Shown one piece after another: positions 59,075 to 59,089 of a DNA stretch of 59,089 bases. The position numbers and the translations under genes are program-made. Within the stretch, counting starts at the first letter, position 1. Each line of letters starts with the position of its first letter. Origin of the DNA: Hymenobacter sp. ISL-91 (lineage in GTDB: Bacteria; Bacteroidota; Bacteroidia; Cytophagales; Hymenobacteraceae); contig NZ_JAGGPS010000026.1 in assembly GCF_018613725.1 (NCBI RefSeq), positions 12,693-71,781 on the forward strand, in the 5' to 3' direction. The notes below the pieces were generated by a model. That model was given only the letters and a program-made list of their open reading frames with translations, was not told the origin of the DNA and searched no databases.

Positions 59075-59089
59075 AACGATGTAGGGGCG
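59075..59089. repeat. start of a GTAGGGGCG repeat at window edge
   Basis: AACGATGTAGGGGCG matches the first bases of the repeats at 27307 and 31439. The rest lies beyond the window. Confidence 0.6.

Overview
The window looks like a chromosomal segment of a GC-rich Bacteroidota, most like Hymenobacter or a close relative (Hymenobacteraceae). The evidence is the gene content (a GH97 alpha-glucosidase, a TonB receptor with an N-terminal carboxypeptidase-like domain, DUF547, DUF6134 and PepSY proteins), several promoters of the Bacteroidota TTG / TAnnTTTG type, and starts that seldom have a purine-rich ribosome site. The genus call is inference; no rRNA or marker gene is present.

Left arm (1-35,770): ordinary chromosomal genes, mostly in ones and twos. 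They include envelope and lipoprotein-like proteins, a TIGR04283-type glycosyltransferase, two short-chain or extended dehydrogenases, a SulP transporter, a GH1-like / RmlD-like overlapping pair, a sterol desaturase-like enzyme, a GH63-type glucosidase, an iron uptake pair (TonB receptor plus PepSY protein), MFS, ABC, TSUP and SBF transporters, a luciferase-like monooxygenase, Fpg, PhzF, an M48 protease and a large exported protein of unknown function. One AT-rich gene at 25,544 (DUF3223 plus HNH-like) stands out as foreign.

Island (35,806-48,664): an approximately 12.9 kb integrated element. It has 40-bp direct repeats made from the 3' half of tRNA-Glu, a tyrosine integrase just inside the left end, shared putative arm sites at both ends, and an intact tRNA-Glu at the right end. 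Inside are a small basic protein and its decayed paralogue (both with the same structured leader), small membrane proteins, an iteron-like repeat array, a ribbon-helix-helix-like small protein, a large protein with family A polymerase-like palm motifs, and a second reading frame overprinted on it. An AT-rich type II restriction-modification system follows (controller, endonuclease, HTH-fused m5C methyltransferase, second HTH regulator), then an IS3 remnant and an HNH-AP2 protein. No relaxase or conjugation genes are visible, so an integrative plasmid-like element is the simplest reading.

Right arm (48,700-59,089): chromosomal alpha-glucan and trehalose metabolism (GH15, OtsA-OtsB fusion, GH97), a second tRNA-Glu, gap, a diacylglycerol kinase-like enzyme, a SUI1 homologue and a DUF1622 protein.

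Across both chromosomal arms, but not seen in the island, intergenic gaps carry large near-perfect palindromes of a few recurring sequence families, often next to tandem repeats with a unit of 7 bp. These palindromes and heptamers, and the replication-like module of the island, are the most unusual parts of the window.
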